This document shows positions 37,762-43,600 of a stretch of DNA of 64,000 bases, piece after piece. Positions within the stretch are counted from its first letter, which is position 1, and each line of letters begins with the position of its first letter. The position numbers and the translations under genes were made by a program. The DNA lies in assembly GCA_963585895.1 (NCBI GenBank), contig OY757934.1:40885354-40949353 (forward strand). Reading direction: 5' to 3'. Under the pieces are notes generated by a model. The model did not search any database and was not told the origin of the DNA. It saw only the letters and a list, made by a program, of their open reading frames with translations. The stretch is from Sepioteuthis lessoniana. Its lineage: Eukaryota; Mollusca; Cephalopoda; Myopsida; Loliginidae.

Positions 37762-40700
37762 CCACAATGAAATTAAACATTTTTCAACAGACTCACATAT
37801 TCATCAAAAAGGCAAACCCGTCGATATTTACGTATTCTGTTTTTATATTTTGCAGATCGGTTTTGTCGATATTATTTACCCATATAATTGTTAATCAAAT
37901 TATCTTCGGACTCAGTTTAATTTAAAACTATTTCTGGTAATTTGAACAATATAAAGCTTTCTCTTACATTAGCAACACCTTTAAATCATAATATTGGTTT
38001 AATCACAGCAAAGAATTTACGAAAGCCTCCTTATTTTCTCACAATCTATTAACAGTTTTTTCTCACTAATAAATATACAATAAAATCAAGAATTTTAAAA
38101 CGGAAATATAATTGCACCCTTATGATTCTTCTTTGGTATCAACTCGAATCCGTTGAACACATTTTTACAATACACAGTCTGATGTTAAATATCGAATTAC
38201 TCTGACGTAACACGTGATATCAGACGATATATTGTGAAAATGGGCCTTTGTGAGATGAATTAATTCTGGGTCCAATGAATACGAGTTGACTCTTAGTATT
38301 CATAAAACATATTCATCATAGAAATCTGTTTTGATTAAAGCAAGTGTGATTTTAAACAATTGTTTTTATATTTTTTTATAGGTTGGTCGGTTTCTTTATT
38401 TAATGGCACACATTAATTTAGTGCCAAAGCCATTCTCGTAGAAGAACAGTAGTGGTACTATCTAACTCATAGCTAGGAGGATAAGGGGGTTCATACCTTT
38501 CCAAAGAGTATTTGCCCGAAAGTGAACGTAATAGCGCGACTAGAGTACGAACTTGCTTACTGCGATTCCGCAGTCCATCGCTTTAACCATTACACCACGA
38601 AGACGCCTCCTTATCTTTATTAAAAAAAGCAAAACAAAACAATAAAAGCAAAAAACACACTAGTATTTACGATGTTCCCGAAACTAGCAACAATACCGTG
38701 AAAATAGTCCTATTTAAACGTTTTATAGATTTTCAAAATAAGTTCTTCAAAAAAATTACCATATATACAGGGGCAGATCTACTGGGAAACTAATGAATCT
38801 TATGTTTTAGGGCCCCTAATCCCGGTGGGCCCCATAAATGAATTTAATCCTAATAGCTTAAAACGTTTGTGTCTACTGCTTCGAAAATAATATTAACGAT
38901 ATAATCTAGTTCAATACAAAATTAGACAGAAAATAAAGATAAAAAGGTTATTAAAATTGTAAACCTGCCCATAACAGTTCAAGTTTCAATACCCTGCATA
39001 AAGGTAACGTAAAAGTACTTTAGGAAGTACAGAGAGTTGACTTTTTCGCCGATAGATTGCGCTAGCATGGCATCAGCGATCAGCTGGGCTTTGTTTAAAA
39101 CTTTCAAGACGATATCGCGTGATTTTGTTTATAAAAAAGAGTAAATACAAGTTTAGCAACAAGGCAAATTGTGGTCTGCTCTGTTACATTAAGAAGAGAG
39201 GAAAATACAGGAATGTGGACGAGAATATTGATGAATTTCAACAACTTTAATGACAGCCAGAAAGATAACCCTTGTACTGTGAGTCGTACAAATAGAAGAA
39301 AAACAGTTGCAAATCTTAGAGCAGGAATAAAGCATTTAACCTGAAGTTTCGAGGTCCAGTTGGTCTTGGAGGAATGAATAGATGACAAAGGACTAGTCTC
39401 CAAAAGGAACAATGGCCCATGGTTGAATACGCTCTCCTTGTGTTGGATGTTGGGGCTCTGCTGCTAGGATGAGCGAGGAAGAGTCGGTCTCTCCTGCTCG
39501 AAAAATATGTGAGGAACAGAGGGAGAGAGCGTTTGCACGGCTTTTTATACTACCCGGGAAAGTCATCCGAGTAGAATGGCTTAAATCATCTTCATTGGAC
39601 GAAAATATAAAATCGAAACCTCAACGGCCAAAATAATTCCCGCACTAAATAATAATTTGAAATTCTTTCTTTCAGCTACACAAGTATACCTCGGGTTACG
39701 TCGTCTCGAGTTAAAGCATTCTCGATTATACGTCGTTTGTTAATATATATATATATATATATATATATGATAACAATCAATTTTAAGTCATTTTATTCGA
39801 CTTAACGTCTGCCTGTCACAAATATTGAAGTAGTAATATCACTAGAAAAGTATTTAAAGCATATAAAATTATGTTACAGTACAATAAATAAGAATAAAAG
39901 TTAAAATCATGACAATCCACAACCATCTACGTCTGCGATGTAAATACACAAATTGAAATGTAAATATTGGTAAATTTAAAATAAATTAGTTTATTTTCTA
40001 CTATCGCAAAATAATTTTAATAACTGTATTTGTTATTTAACCTTACAAAATCATTTTATTTTAAAATGTCGGAGAGCAAACCGCATTCACATTGGATGTT
40101 GTAGAAATATTTTTGCAAGCCTGCATAGCCAAAAGTTAGGCGTCATTCATTACACACAATGTATGATAAAAACTCTTTTTGTGGCTAAAAATTAGAAATC
40201 TGGGGAAAATATTGAAATAAAAGTTTAACTTCAAAAATTTGATAATCCGTAGAATCGTAAGAGGCTTTTGCCAAACACAGCATTTTATTGTTGAATATTT
40301 GAATTAAAAAAAATAATGTTAGTTTATTATACAACGAGTATTATACACAGAGTATTATAAATAGAGTATTTTACATAGAGAATTTTAGCGGGCAATTTTT
40401 AGGCCATAGCATGATACTTTTCAATATTTTCATTGTCGAACAGAAGGTCGCATGACACTCTGTAATGATCAAACTTAGTAGCAATGGTCTATGAGAATAG
40501 TTCACAAACCATTTATCTACAAGGAAACCCCTCACAAAACTATAGTTAGATGGCAGTGAATCTATTTCCACAAGAGCAGCCCACTCTAATAGAATCACCG
40601 GACTAAGGGTTAATGTTTAGTATTTGTGAGATAAGATTGGAAGAGAATTTCGTTTTATTAAATAATTAGACATTTATATATTACTAAAAGCCTCTGATTT

Positions 40701-41360
40701 TAAAAAATAATTCTGTTTATATTTGTTATGATTAGTCGAAATACGAGGACACATTTATCGAAAATCGTCTGAATTTTGTCTTTTTCATTATTTAAGAAAG
40801 AAAAGGTCATTTTAACAATATTTGAATCTTAATTAGATCTGCATATTCGCATCAAAAACAATTCGTAGCTTTAAAAAAAAGGAGTCAACGGTTCCAGCAG
40901 GTTTTCTGGGTCCTTAAAACACGTCTTCAATTACCAATATCAGTTTTTGTCGATTCACGAACCAACCCTCGATTCACTAACACCCACTCTCTGAAGATCT
41001 GAAAGCGTAACTGTTCAACCGTGTACTGTCTTGTGTGCCGATTGGCTAATTTTTTGGACAACCAGCAGTGGCCTGTCTTGAAAAAAAAAAGCCAGATCAA
41101 TTTTCTTTTTTTCCACACGATACGCTACCTATCTGACTTCCAGTCTGAGGCACGTTCATCCGGTCTTTCGCAGCAAAACATGCACACCACTTTTACTCTC
41201 TTGGTCCTCTGTAGTAACTCTTCATTATACAAATCAGCTCGATTCAAAAAAAAAAAAAAAAAAAAAAGAAAAAAAAAGGAAAAAAAAAAAAGAGAAAAAG
41301 TAAAAGGAAGCTTTACTTACCAATATTTAGTATTAAAATAGAAGCTACTATCTGCCACAT
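10611..41360 (-). CDS. Transmembrane mucin with SEA and EGF-like domains (gene span, nine coding exons)
   Basis: I assembled this gene from nine exons on the minus strand: 41321-41360, 35193-37541, 29875-29990, 27583-27641, 26482-26657, 24633-24792, 21283-21450, 13568-13667 and 10611-10781. All have AG acceptors and GT donors, every junction phase fits, and the sum is 3339 bases or 1113 codons without a stop. Order of parts: signal peptide (1-about 18), Ser/Thr mucin region (to about 796), SEA domain (about 797-913) with GSTIV cleavage motif at 857-861, Cys-rich EGF-like part (about 920-981), transmembrane helix (about 990-1015), basic RRKRNK stop-transfer, and a cytoplasmic tail of at least 98 residues. 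Transmembrane mucins with cleaved SEA domains coat epithelial surfaces and can signal through the tail; that role is inferred from architecture. No stop codon was found, so the 3' end is incomplete. Confidence 0.88.
10880..11075. mobile_element. MITE of mariner type (family M), copy 2
   Basis: Begins TTGGCTGAAAAGTTCATAGG, has the GGCTGAAAAGTTCA unit three times in tandem at 10885-10927, and ends TTAGCCTGTGAACTTTTCAG (inverted end). Interior matches copy 1 (TGCAACACCGATG, GATGAAAAATAAAT). It lies about 100 bases before exon 9 in the direction of the gene. Confidence 0.8.
11076..12099. other. Intron 8, no gene seen
   Basis: AT-rich intron sequence of the mucin gene without recognisable repeat ends. 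ORFs at 11839-12342 are low-complexity and lack any family signature. Confidence 0.55.
12100..12745 (+). repeat. Unclassified dispersed repeat R, near-complete copy
   Basis: Starts TTGGTTTGGTCTTATGGCAT, continues through degenerate internal units (TTTGTTTACACGCAGTCAAA, TTCTATTTCAAACAAGTCAA and variants), and ends in a GC-richer block: AGGTGCTACCACTCCGAGAC, a TTTAGTGTCATTTTCAGGAC segment and GCAGTCGGTGTATTCTA. About ten copies in this window share this plan. No coding capacity or known terminus was recognised. Confidence 0.75.
12746..13567. other. Intron 8, no gene seen
   Basis: AT-rich intron. A near-repeat (AGAGAAATGTGTGACTTTTCT-like and AGAGAAATGTCTGACTTTTCT-like) occurs at about 13287 and 13380. 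Nothing else supported. Confidence 0.55.
13568..13667 (-). CDS. Mucin gene exon 8 (cytoplasmic tail)
   Basis: A 100-base exon, acceptor TTTTTCTTGCAG and donor GTAAGG. Frame continues from exon 7 with a split Ala codon. It encodes 33 residues including [14 protein letters not shown] and [10 protein letters not shown]. Four tyrosines in acidic surroundings could be phosphorylated; YPLE-type and YHAY motifs are visible, but no specific partner can be named. Confidence 0.82.
13668..14487. other. Intron 7, no gene seen
   Basis: AT-rich intron with an AAATAAATGAAT microsatellite at about 13785-13828. No gene or element ends recognised. Confidence 0.6.
14488..14735 (+). mobile_element. tRNA-derived SINE, family 1
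   Basis: A-box-like GAAGTGTAATAGTTATCATT, B-box GTGTTCAAATTC, then the body to AAACTTTGAATTCAAA. It has an extra TATGTACTGA inside the core, and the 3' end is missing. Confidence 0.8.
14815..14900. repeat. Compound (CT)n/(CA)n microsatellite
   Basis: About 34 bases of CT repeats followed directly by about 50 bases of CA repeats, next to the deleted mariner. Confidence 0.95.
14949..15834 (+). mobile_element. Internally deleted mariner, same family as 7606-8888
   Basis: Inverted ends AATAAGATTCCAGAC and CTCTGGAAACTTATT match the full-length copy. Sequence follows that copy to the segment ATTGGCCAA (about 15380), then jumps to CTATGTTGAGGTTTCAAGGG (about 15400), losing roughly 400 bases that include the first catalytic Asp. 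The second and third Asp motifs (in CAGGACAATGC and GPCDFW) remain in different reading frames. It also carries a TGA where the full copy has a sense codon near 15249. Nonautonomous. Confidence 0.92.
16128..16275 (+). mobile_element. SINE family 1, 5' part
   Basis: A-box-like TGTAACGGTTATCTTCG, B-box CGAATTCAAATCTTAG, then CTTGAGAAAGATATGAATCC and the ATGGGTAAAT core end. It is cut off just before a (GA)n run. Confidence 0.75.
16292..16358. repeat. (GA)n microsatellite
   Basis: Uninterrupted GA repeats of about 66 bases, ending in GATC. Confidence 0.97.
16490..16553. repeat. (TA)n microsatellite
   Basis: Near-perfect TA repeats of about 60 bases after a TATACA lead. Confidence 0.97.
16951..17312. 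repeat. (TCTA)n array with periodic 12-14 base interruptions
   Basis: Seven TCTA blocks of different length are separated by six identical copies of TCAGTCTCTTCAAA. The interruptions being identical points to duplication of a compound unit rather than independent mutations. The ORF across it is a repeat artefact. Confidence 0.97.
17313..18310. other. Intron 7, no gene seen
   Basis: AT-rich intron. A stretch at 17535-17830 (GGCTCCTTCATTTTACTAAA, AGTGGCCCACCTAAG, CCACTGTGGACTC) has some look of an old hAT-type transposon, but no ends or transposase were read. Confidence 0.45.
18311..18366. repeat. (TA)n microsatellite
   Basis: Uninterrupted TA repeats of about 55 bases. Confidence 0.97.
18547..18856. 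repeat. Interrupted (TA)n tract with TTTTCATAGCATATA units
   Basis: Several TA runs are separated by short variants of TTTTCATA(G)CATATA (about 18595-18810). It reads as a tandem compound repeat and creates long overlapping Ile/Tyr ORFs on both strands that are not genes. Confidence 0.95.
18868..19132 (+). mobile_element. SINE family 1, diverged
   Basis: B-box CCGAATTCAAATCCGAG, core CCACCAGTTATGGATAAATA, GGCAACCAGACTAG, and the 3' end CCTGTCCGCGCGGTAGGGGT, matching the 3' end of the copy at 54880. The A-box is eroded. Confidence 0.82.
19159..19178. repeat. (GT)n microsatellite
   Basis: Ten GT units following a TATATATTAATATG lead. Confidence 0.95.
19330..19756 (-). pseudogene. Unidentified broken ORF pair
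   Basis: Two overlapping minus-strand frames, 19466-19756 ([20 protein letters not shown]) and 19330-19575 ([20 protein letters not shown]), read like one protein split by a frameshift near 19570. The composition is varied and not low-complexity, so an old coding sequence, perhaps of transposon origin, is plausible. I do not recognise a family. Confidence 0.35.
19995..20235 (+). mobile_element. tRNA-derived SINE, family 2
   Basis: B-box-like GGGTTCAGTCCCAGGT, then GAGTCATACCAAAGACTC, GTAGCGCCCTCCCCTACACC and GGGAGCCTTCGGGTTACCCT. The A-box half is weak (GTGTTCGCCAATGG remains). The fuller copy is 30106-30455. Confidence 0.85.
20288..20504. mobile_element. Foldback/MITE element with 43-bp inverted ends
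   Basis: ATATAGAGAAAAATTGATAA plus ACAAGATAATCCAAAAAGAAG at the left is answered inverted by CTTCTTTTTGGGTTACCTTG plus TTTATCAAATTTTCTCTATA at the right. The loop contains TAACGTTCTGGTTCCGGTTC. No coding capacity. Confidence 0.78.
20697..20957 (+). pseudogene. Mariner-type transposase fragment, N-terminal HTH region
   Basis: The frame reads [20 protein letters not shown], then [20 protein letters not shown] and [16 protein letters not shown], the paired HTH DNA-binding part of a mariner transposase of a different subfamily from the 7606 copy. It stops after the second HTH at 20957; the catalytic domain is absent. Confidence 0.88.
20958..21282. other. Intron 7, no gene seen
   Basis: No recognisable feature between the transposase fragment and exon 7. 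Confidence 0.55.
21283..21450 (-). CDS. Mucin gene exon 7 (end of EGF-like part and transmembrane helix)
   Basis: A 168-base exon, acceptor AACCTTTCAG and donor GTAAGT. It completes a split Glu codon and supplies two or three Cys residues ([14 protein letters not shown]), then the hydrophobic helix [20 protein letters not shown] continuing to ISCLCI, followed by RRKRNKY. The positive residues after the helix set a type I orientation: outside N-terminus, inside C-terminus. The juxtamembrane Cys residues could be acylated. Confidence 0.9.
21616..22135 (-). mobile_element. Short mariner-derived element, intron 6
   Basis: Inverted ends AGATGAGTCAAAGGTTTTAT (left) and its inward partner AAAGCTTTAGACTCATCCTA (right). 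On the minus strand two transposase pieces are read: [20 protein letters not shown] (21868-22089) and [20 protein letters not shown] (21597-21794), both HTH parts. Catalytic region missing. About 510 bp, like its relative at 5689-6199. Confidence 0.87.
22136..23228. other. Intron 6, no gene seen
   Basis: AT-rich intron. No repeat termini or coding signal recognised. Confidence 0.55.
23229..23281. repeat. (GA)n microsatellite
   Basis: Uninterrupted GA repeats of about 52 bases. Confidence 0.97.
23515..24230. repeat. Local tandem duplications in intron 6
   Basis: About 23695-23860 is repeated at about 23955-24110 (GAATATGATGCGTGCA, GAAGAAAAAATT, AAATTTTATTAAACC), a 260-base period. A shorter unit AATATAATAAGTATATACTT occurs three times at 24112-24210. 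The stretch 23545-23690 (AAATAAATAAAT then AGAAACGGAAAATCTTGTTC) is repeated at 24885-25025 on the other side of exon 6. Confidence 0.85.
24302..24361. repeat. (GA)n microsatellite
   Basis: GA repeats of about 58 bases after a TGTGTGTGAGTGAG lead. Confidence 0.97.
24411..24485 (-). mobile_element. hAT-type transposon end, relic
   Basis: On the minus strand CAGTCAGGGGTTAAACTGCG then CTCGCGGGCCTCATGTGGCT follows the pattern common at hAT element ends (CAGGGGT, then a GCCCGCGGGCC-like core). No partner end or transposase found. Confidence 0.5.
24633..24792 (-). CDS. Mucin gene exon 6 (EGF-like, Cys-rich)
   Basis: A 160-base exon, acceptor TTTCGTTTCAG and donor GTAAGT. It encodes nine cysteines in [34 protein letters not shown] and KTIC, and exon 7 adds CV...SKC to complete the fold. 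HNGGIC with the flanking Cys pattern is the hallmark of EGF-like modules. Placement after SEA and before the membrane helix matches membrane mucins of the MUC3/MUC13 type; orthology is not claimed. Direct repeats flank it in the introns. Confidence 0.9.
24885..25025. repeat. Direct repeat of 23545-23690
   Basis: GAATAAGAAAAGGTAAATTA, the AAATA run, AGAAACGGAAAATCTTGTTC and CAATGACCCACCTTAAAAA match the copy 1.3 kb away. Exon 6 lies between the two. Confidence 0.85.
25026..25443. other. Intron 5, no gene seen
   Basis: No recognisable feature. Confidence 0.55.
25444..26395 (-). mobile_element. Mariner-derived element interrupted by about 530 bp
   Basis: The left end AGGGTGAGTCAAAAGTTTTA with GCTGGATTTGCCTCTATGGC matches 21622-21790; the right end AAACGTTTGACTCGCTCTTG matches 5689. 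HTH remnant sequence is at 26118-26170. Between about 25575 and 26108 lies unrelated, GC-richer sequence with Ser-rich ORFs (25661-26183) that I cannot name, so a second element was probably inserted. Confidence 0.7.
26113..26931 (-). repeat. Inverted duplication of mucin-gene segment, gene arm
   Basis: Reverse complement of 5152-5948. It contains mucin exon 5, its flanking introns, a 5' start of repeat R (26750-26860, GTCGACCCGACTAAGGTTAT) and the right half of the mariner-derived element. Confidence 0.85.
26482..26657 (-). CDS. Mucin gene exon 5 (SEA domain, C-terminal half, with cleavage motif)
   Basis: A 176-base exon, acceptor TTCTTTTTTAG-like and donor GTAAGC. It begins [20 protein letters not shown] fits the G-S-[VIT]-V-V autoproteolysis motif of SEA domains, where the chain breaks between G and S and the two parts stay bound. 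The remaining helix region is [14 protein letters not shown] near-identical orphan copy lies inverted at 5419-5594. Confidence 0.9.
26932..27582. other. Intron 4; weak tRNA-like patch at 27075-27150
   Basis: A segment with GGCAGCACGGTGAAAGAATT and a B-box-like GGTTCAAATTCCGGA may be the head of an old SINE. Nothing else recognised. Confidence 0.4.
27583..27641 (-). CDS. Mucin gene exon 4 (SEA domain, middle)
   Basis: A 59-base exon with acceptor TTCTTTTTTCAG and donor GTAAGT. It encodes [19 protein letters not shown], the beta-strand region before the SEA cleavage motif, and its two trailing bases complete a Lys codon with exon 5. Short, but phases and neighbours agree. Confidence 0.88.
27716..28445 (-). 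mobile_element. LINE family X, inverted copy
   Basis: The minus strand carries RT-side pieces ([12 protein letters not shown] at about 28420, then [23 protein letters not shown] in broken frames) and the C-terminal piece [20 protein letters not shown]. It ends at an ATCATTATCATGATCATC stretch, the complement of the GATGAT tail. Many stops. Confidence 0.8.
28446..29639. other. Intron 3, no gene seen
   Basis: AT-rich intron with no recognised element ends. The patch GGGAGACAATTATTGTTTCT at about 29216 resembles GGGAGACAATAATTATCTCT at 11731. Confidence 0.5.
29640..29812 (-). mobile_element. SINE family 1, 5' half
   Basis: Minus strand: A-box remnant, B-box TGAGTTCAAATCCTGGACGA-like, then CCTTGGGAAAAGCATAAATC. 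The middle to 3' part is cut near 29640-29690. Confidence 0.75.
29875..29990 (-). CDS. Mucin gene exon 3 (SEA domain, N-terminal part)
   Basis: A 116-base exon, acceptor TTCTTTATAG and donor GTAAGT. Two bases finish an Asp codon from exon 2, then 38 codons: [20 protein letters not shown] and on to [12 protein letters not shown]. Typical SEA start: a strand, then a loop and the first helix. It follows the mucin exon directly. Confidence 0.87.
30106..30455 (+). mobile_element. tRNA-derived SINE, family 2, best copy
   Basis: A-box CATTGGTCTAGTGGGTAGAG, B-box TGGCTTCAATCCTAGG, body TAGCGTCATACCAAAGACTT, GGAGCAATCCAGGG, GGGAGCCTTCTGGTCGCCCT and a 3' tail TTCTTCTACAAGGATGGCTT continuing to GGTATGCCATTAAAC and AAACCAAACC. 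The 3' tail matches SINE family 3. Confidence 0.88.
30600..31215 (-). repeat. Unclassified dispersed repeat R, inverted copy
   Basis: GC-richer end at 30660-30790 (GAGGCTCCAGTCCTGGG-like, CCGGAGAGATGATACATATT, CCATCTATGGGTCAAATAG), then internal units with AACTGTGTGCAAACAAATGA and TTAGATAGCAATACTTAAAA repeated five times, then TTAATATGCCATAAAATCCA. A (TA)n run lies at 31134-31158. Confidence 0.78.
31216..32399. other. Intron 2, no gene seen
   Basis: No element end or exon recognised. Fragments at 32095-32330 (CTCGGCTCTTCTGACCTATG and the earlier GATCCTCGTCTCTTCGGAAC) are two tandem near-copies also seen at 34460-34510. Confidence 0.5.
32400..32600 (+). repeat. Repeat R, 5' part
   Basis: Begins TTTTAACGGCATATCAACGC and has GTTTCAAGTATTTCTACC and GGTATCAAGTAACC units, ending in AATAATAATAA against a LINE. 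Confidence 0.7.
32600..34030 (+). mobile_element. LINE family D (restriction-like endonuclease type), 5'-truncated copy
   Basis: Covers the RT C-terminal region to the element's 3' end. Reading order: [11 protein letters not shown] and [12 protein letters not shown] after the RT palm, RPDPIIII and a Cys-His finger ([13 protein letters not shown], with the second Cys changed to Tyr), then VDLAVPTDH and [11 protein letters not shown]. The CCHC finger followed by a PD...D-type segment is known for R2/R4-like LINEs. The copy ends in an AATAATAATGATAATG tail after AATAATAATATA at its left, so it sits in TAA-rich sequence. Confidence 0.82.
32615..33217 (+). pseudogene. LINE D reverse transcriptase C-terminal ORF
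   Basis: A 200-residue open frame from [19 protein letters not shown] (end of RT palm) through [20 protein letters not shown] to [12 protein letters not shown]. It belongs to the thumb and linker of an R4/Dong-like protein, lacking the YxDD box. The following TGA breaks the frame before the Cys-His finger, which continues at about 33245-33480 in another frame. Not functional. Confidence 0.85.
34040..34445 (+). repeat. Repeat R interrupted by a SINE 2 fragment
   Basis: Units GCTTCAAGTAACTTTAATAT and ATGGCATCAGATATTCCTAG, then SINE 2 3' sequence (34125-34203), then the GC-richer 3' block: AGAGTGGACCTGAGAGTAAT, CCCAGATCTCCAGAAGTGG, and GCAGGGAATACAGCCTGTGT. Confidence 0.78.
34125..34203 (+). 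mobile_element. SINE family 2, 3' fragment
   Basis: CACCTCGGTGTAGTAGCTAT and GGGAGCCTTCGGGTCACCCT match family 2. Head missing. Confidence 0.8.
34660..34865 (+). mobile_element. LINE family D, 3'-end fragment
   Basis: Broken reading similar to the tail region of [22 protein letters not shown], then a [13 protein letters not shown] stretch. Strongly diverged. Confidence 0.6.
34866..35192. other. Intron 2, no gene seen
   Basis: AT-rich, with poly-T at 34939-34950. No feature recognised. Confidence 0.6.
35193..37541 (-). CDS. Mucin gene exon 2 (Ser/Thr-rich tandem repeat domain)
   Basis: A 2349-base exon in phase 1-1, acceptor TTATCTCTTTTCAG and donor GTAAAA. It starts [16 protein letters not shown], is built largely of 34-residue repeats of the type [34 protein letters not shown], and ends with a unique Ser/Thr/Pro-poor-Cys stretch to NAVILEPTL. 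Dense Ser and Thr mean heavy O-glycosylation; no Cys is present. The long ORFs on the other strand (35321-37489) and in another minus frame (35687-37645) are shadows kept open by the repeat length being a multiple of three. Tandem repeats of this kind are usually length-variable between individuals. Confidence 0.93.
35690..37300. repeat. 102-bp coding minisatellite, about 16 units
   Basis: Unit GTTGACCCTGTTGTCGATGC ... CTTGATGAAGTC (plus-strand view) recurs every 102 bases with a few substitutions and no frame-breaking indel. Each unit is itself three related 33-36 base parts. Outer units are more diverged than central ones, as expected for unequal exchange. Confidence 0.95.
37707..37759. repeat. 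(CA)n microsatellite
   Basis: Uninterrupted CA repeats in intron 1, about 52 bases. Confidence 0.97.
37760..38384. other. Intron 1, no gene seen
   Basis: AT-rich, nothing recognised. Confidence 0.55.
38385..38612 (-). mobile_element. tRNA-derived SINE, family 3
   Basis: Minus strand: A-box GTGGTGTAATGGTTAAAGCG, B-box region TTCGTACTC, core AAAGGTATGAACCCCCTTAT and AGCTATGAGTTAGATAGTAC, tail TTCTTCTACGAGAATGGCTT. Matches 59665-59910. Confidence 0.85.
38613..41320. other. Intron 1, no gene seen
   Basis: Mostly AT-rich. 39090-39580 is GC-richer and includes CTTTTTATACTACCCGGG near 39540; it may be an old LTR or transposon but no ends were found. 39680-39790 (TACCTCGGGTTACGTCGTCT and CGACTTAACGTCTGCC around a TA run) looks like a small DNA-transposon relic. 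An A-rich tract is at 41246-41300. The minus ORF 39104-39412 has no recognised family. Confidence 0.45.
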
Positions 41361-41380
41361 TGGAATCCTACTTTTTGATT
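41321..41380 (-). CDS. Mucin gene exon 1 (signal peptide; coding part 41321-41360)
   Basis: Minus strand: an acceptor TTTCTCTTCAG ends at 41381, followed by 20 bases of leader and ATG at 41360-41358. The coding part [13 protein letters not shown] plus one base ends at donor GTAAGT and fits exon 2 in phase, giving [18 protein letters not shown] as a signal peptide that should be cut shortly after the hydrophobic run. The upstream acceptor suggests an earlier noncoding exon that I could not find. Short exon; the call rests on phase, splice sites and the hydrophobic run. Confidence 0.75.
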
Positions 41381-42234
41381 CTGAAGAGAAATCCGAATAA
41401 ATAACTTTAAAAAATTAGACATGGAAATTACATAATAATATATACCTTACATTAAAATGTCTCTAGGCTGTGTATTGTAAATTTTTCATCGATGAAACCG
41501 AATGTACTTTTTAGATAAAAGATTTATAATATTTATTCTCAAACCCTACGCCAGCTATGAGTAAAATAGCGGGAGCTGACTGAACAGTCTAGCTTTGGTT
41601 TGCAGCCAACTCTAAATTAAAATGGAAGCGGTTATATGTCAACTTTGATTTCCTCAGGAAACTAATGCCAACACGTATGAATAGATAGAGTTACTTGGCA
41701 GTGCCCATCTCCTCTCCCATAACCTTTTTGGTTGCCAAGGTCCAATACCGAATAATTTCCATTCGTGGTATCTCTCAGAGCAATGGAGGTTATTTGGCTG
41801 GGTCCCTCTCCTCTTTAAGTAACATGCGACAGTTTGTATTCGGGTATATGTTACCAGTAACAAGGGAAGATCCACGACCTGACACATATATGACTGTCAA
41901 GGCTCTTGTGGCCGTAAAGCTTTGAACAGTTAAGTTTAGCTCGAAGAAGGTTAAATGATTTGCTCACCACGAAACCTCATAATGAAAGTCTATCAGAAAA
42001 CGAATTCTCACAAGATAATAGAGGATTACATTTATTAATAAGATAAAATTGTTATTGTTAAATAAAAAAGTTTGCATTAAGACCATTTTGTTTTCTTTTG
42101 TATGGTACAACAGAAATATCTCTCTCGTTTTAAACTGCCATCAATGTCTTGCAAGTGAACTTTAGCAAGTAACAATGGTAGTTCTATCTCGCTAATGTCT
42201 TAGTTTTTCAGATATAATGAATTACAATCGTGAC
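41381..42234. other. Upstream of coding exon 1; no gene seen
   Basis: Would hold the first intron or promoter of the mucin gene. A stretch at 41545-41640 (CAGCTATGAGTAAAATAGCG) hints at an old SINE 1. No TATA box or start site can be assigned. Confidence 0.45.
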
Positions 42235-42545
42235 CAGGACCGGTGCACATCGTGCATTTGTAGTTGAGACGGTTTTAAAGACTACTGAGGCTATAATAGC
42301 TTCACAGAGATCTTTTCGTACTCATTTCATGTTACGTTGAAATGATGCTGCTCATGATAGAAAATCTATACTGCAATGGATTGAAAATTCTATCCGGAAC
42401 AACATCATTTTGACTTAAAATAAAATTAGCACGAAAAGCTCTCTGTGTAGCAATTACCGATTCACCAGTTTTGAAAAATGTTTCAACAGCAAATGTAGTG
42501 TGTGCTGCTCTAAACCATGATCATAACTGATCGTATCTGAAAAAT
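42235..42545 (+). pseudogene. DNA transposase N-terminal HTH relic
   Basis: Broken frame reading VVETVLKTTEAIIASQRSFR, HDRKSILQWIENS and CVAITDSPVLKNVSTANVV resembles the N-terminal HTH region (DUF4817-like) of Tc3/mariner-type transposases common in invertebrates. Several stops. Catalytic part absent. Confidence 0.65.
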
Positions 42546-42724
42546 ACATAGTAAAATATTAGCTATATGAAGCTACCATTGCCACTTGCCTAAGTTCACT
42601 TACACCGCACCGTTGACAGTTTAAAATATGAGGTATTTCTGCTACATCGTGTATCTTAATTTTCAGTGAATGTGAAAGTATCTTCTATTTTCTACGAATT
42701 TAAAGATCTGAATATTTAGGACAA

Positions 42725-43190
42725 TTCAGTGATGGGACTTTAACATACAAACGGATCAACTAATACAGGCCAGAAGACCAGACCTTATAATAATAAAAAA
42801 AAAAAAAAAAAAAAAGAAGAGAATTTGCAAAATTGTCGACTTTGCTGTCTCGGCGGACCACGGAATAAATCTGAAGGAAAGTGAAAAGAAGGATAAGTAC
42901 CTCGACCTTGCAAGAGAATTGAAAAAGCTGTGGAACATGAAAGTAACGATTGTGCCAATTGTGATTGGTGCGTTAGGCACAATAACTAAAGGATTATTAA
43001 AAGGCCTGGAGGACTTAGAAGTTGGTGGACGGGTAGAGACTATCCAAACGACAGCATTGCTAAGAACGGCCAGAATCCTGAGACGAGTCCTGGAGACTCG
43101 AGGAGACTTGCTGTCACTCAAACTCCAGTGAAAAACCATCGGCTAACACTGATGTGAAAAACTCTAAAGGAGTAAATAATAATAATGATA
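42725..43190 (+). mobile_element. LINE family D, 3' end, copy a
   Basis: Readable frame [57 protein letters not shown], the C-terminal end of LINE D, then the 3' UTR CTAACACTGATGTGAAAAAC and an AATAATAATGATAATAATAA tail. Followed directly by copy b. Confidence 0.88.
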
Positions 43191-43600
43191 ATAATAATAA
43201 TATCTCGGTCAGAGAACCAGACCTTATCAACAAAGAAAAAAAAGAAAAAAGAAAAAAAACTTGCAGGATTGTGGACTTTGCTGTCCCAGCTGACCACTGC
43301 GTAAATTTGAAAGAAAGCGAAAAGAAAGACAAATATCTTGACCTTTTTCGGCAATTGAAAAAACTGTGGAACATAAAAGTGACGATCATACCAATTGTTA
43401 TTGGTGCTCTTGGTACAGTCACCAAGACTGGAGGACTTGGAAATACCAGACGAGTGGAGACAATCCAAACTACAACATTGCTGAGATCGCCTAGAATACT
43501 GAGAAGAGTCCAGGAGATTTGAAGAGATTTGTTGTCACTCAGACTCCAGTGAAAGACCATCAGCGAACGCTGATGTGAAAAATTCTCAAGGGGTAAAAAA
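43191..43600 (+). mobile_element. LINE family D, 3' end, copy b
   Basis: Starts ISVREPDLINKEKK directly after the tail of copy a, continues RIVDFAVPADHCVNL and [19 protein letters not shown], and ends with GCTGATGTGAAAAATTCTCA. It lacks the GLLKGLEDLE segment partly. Confidence 0.88.
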
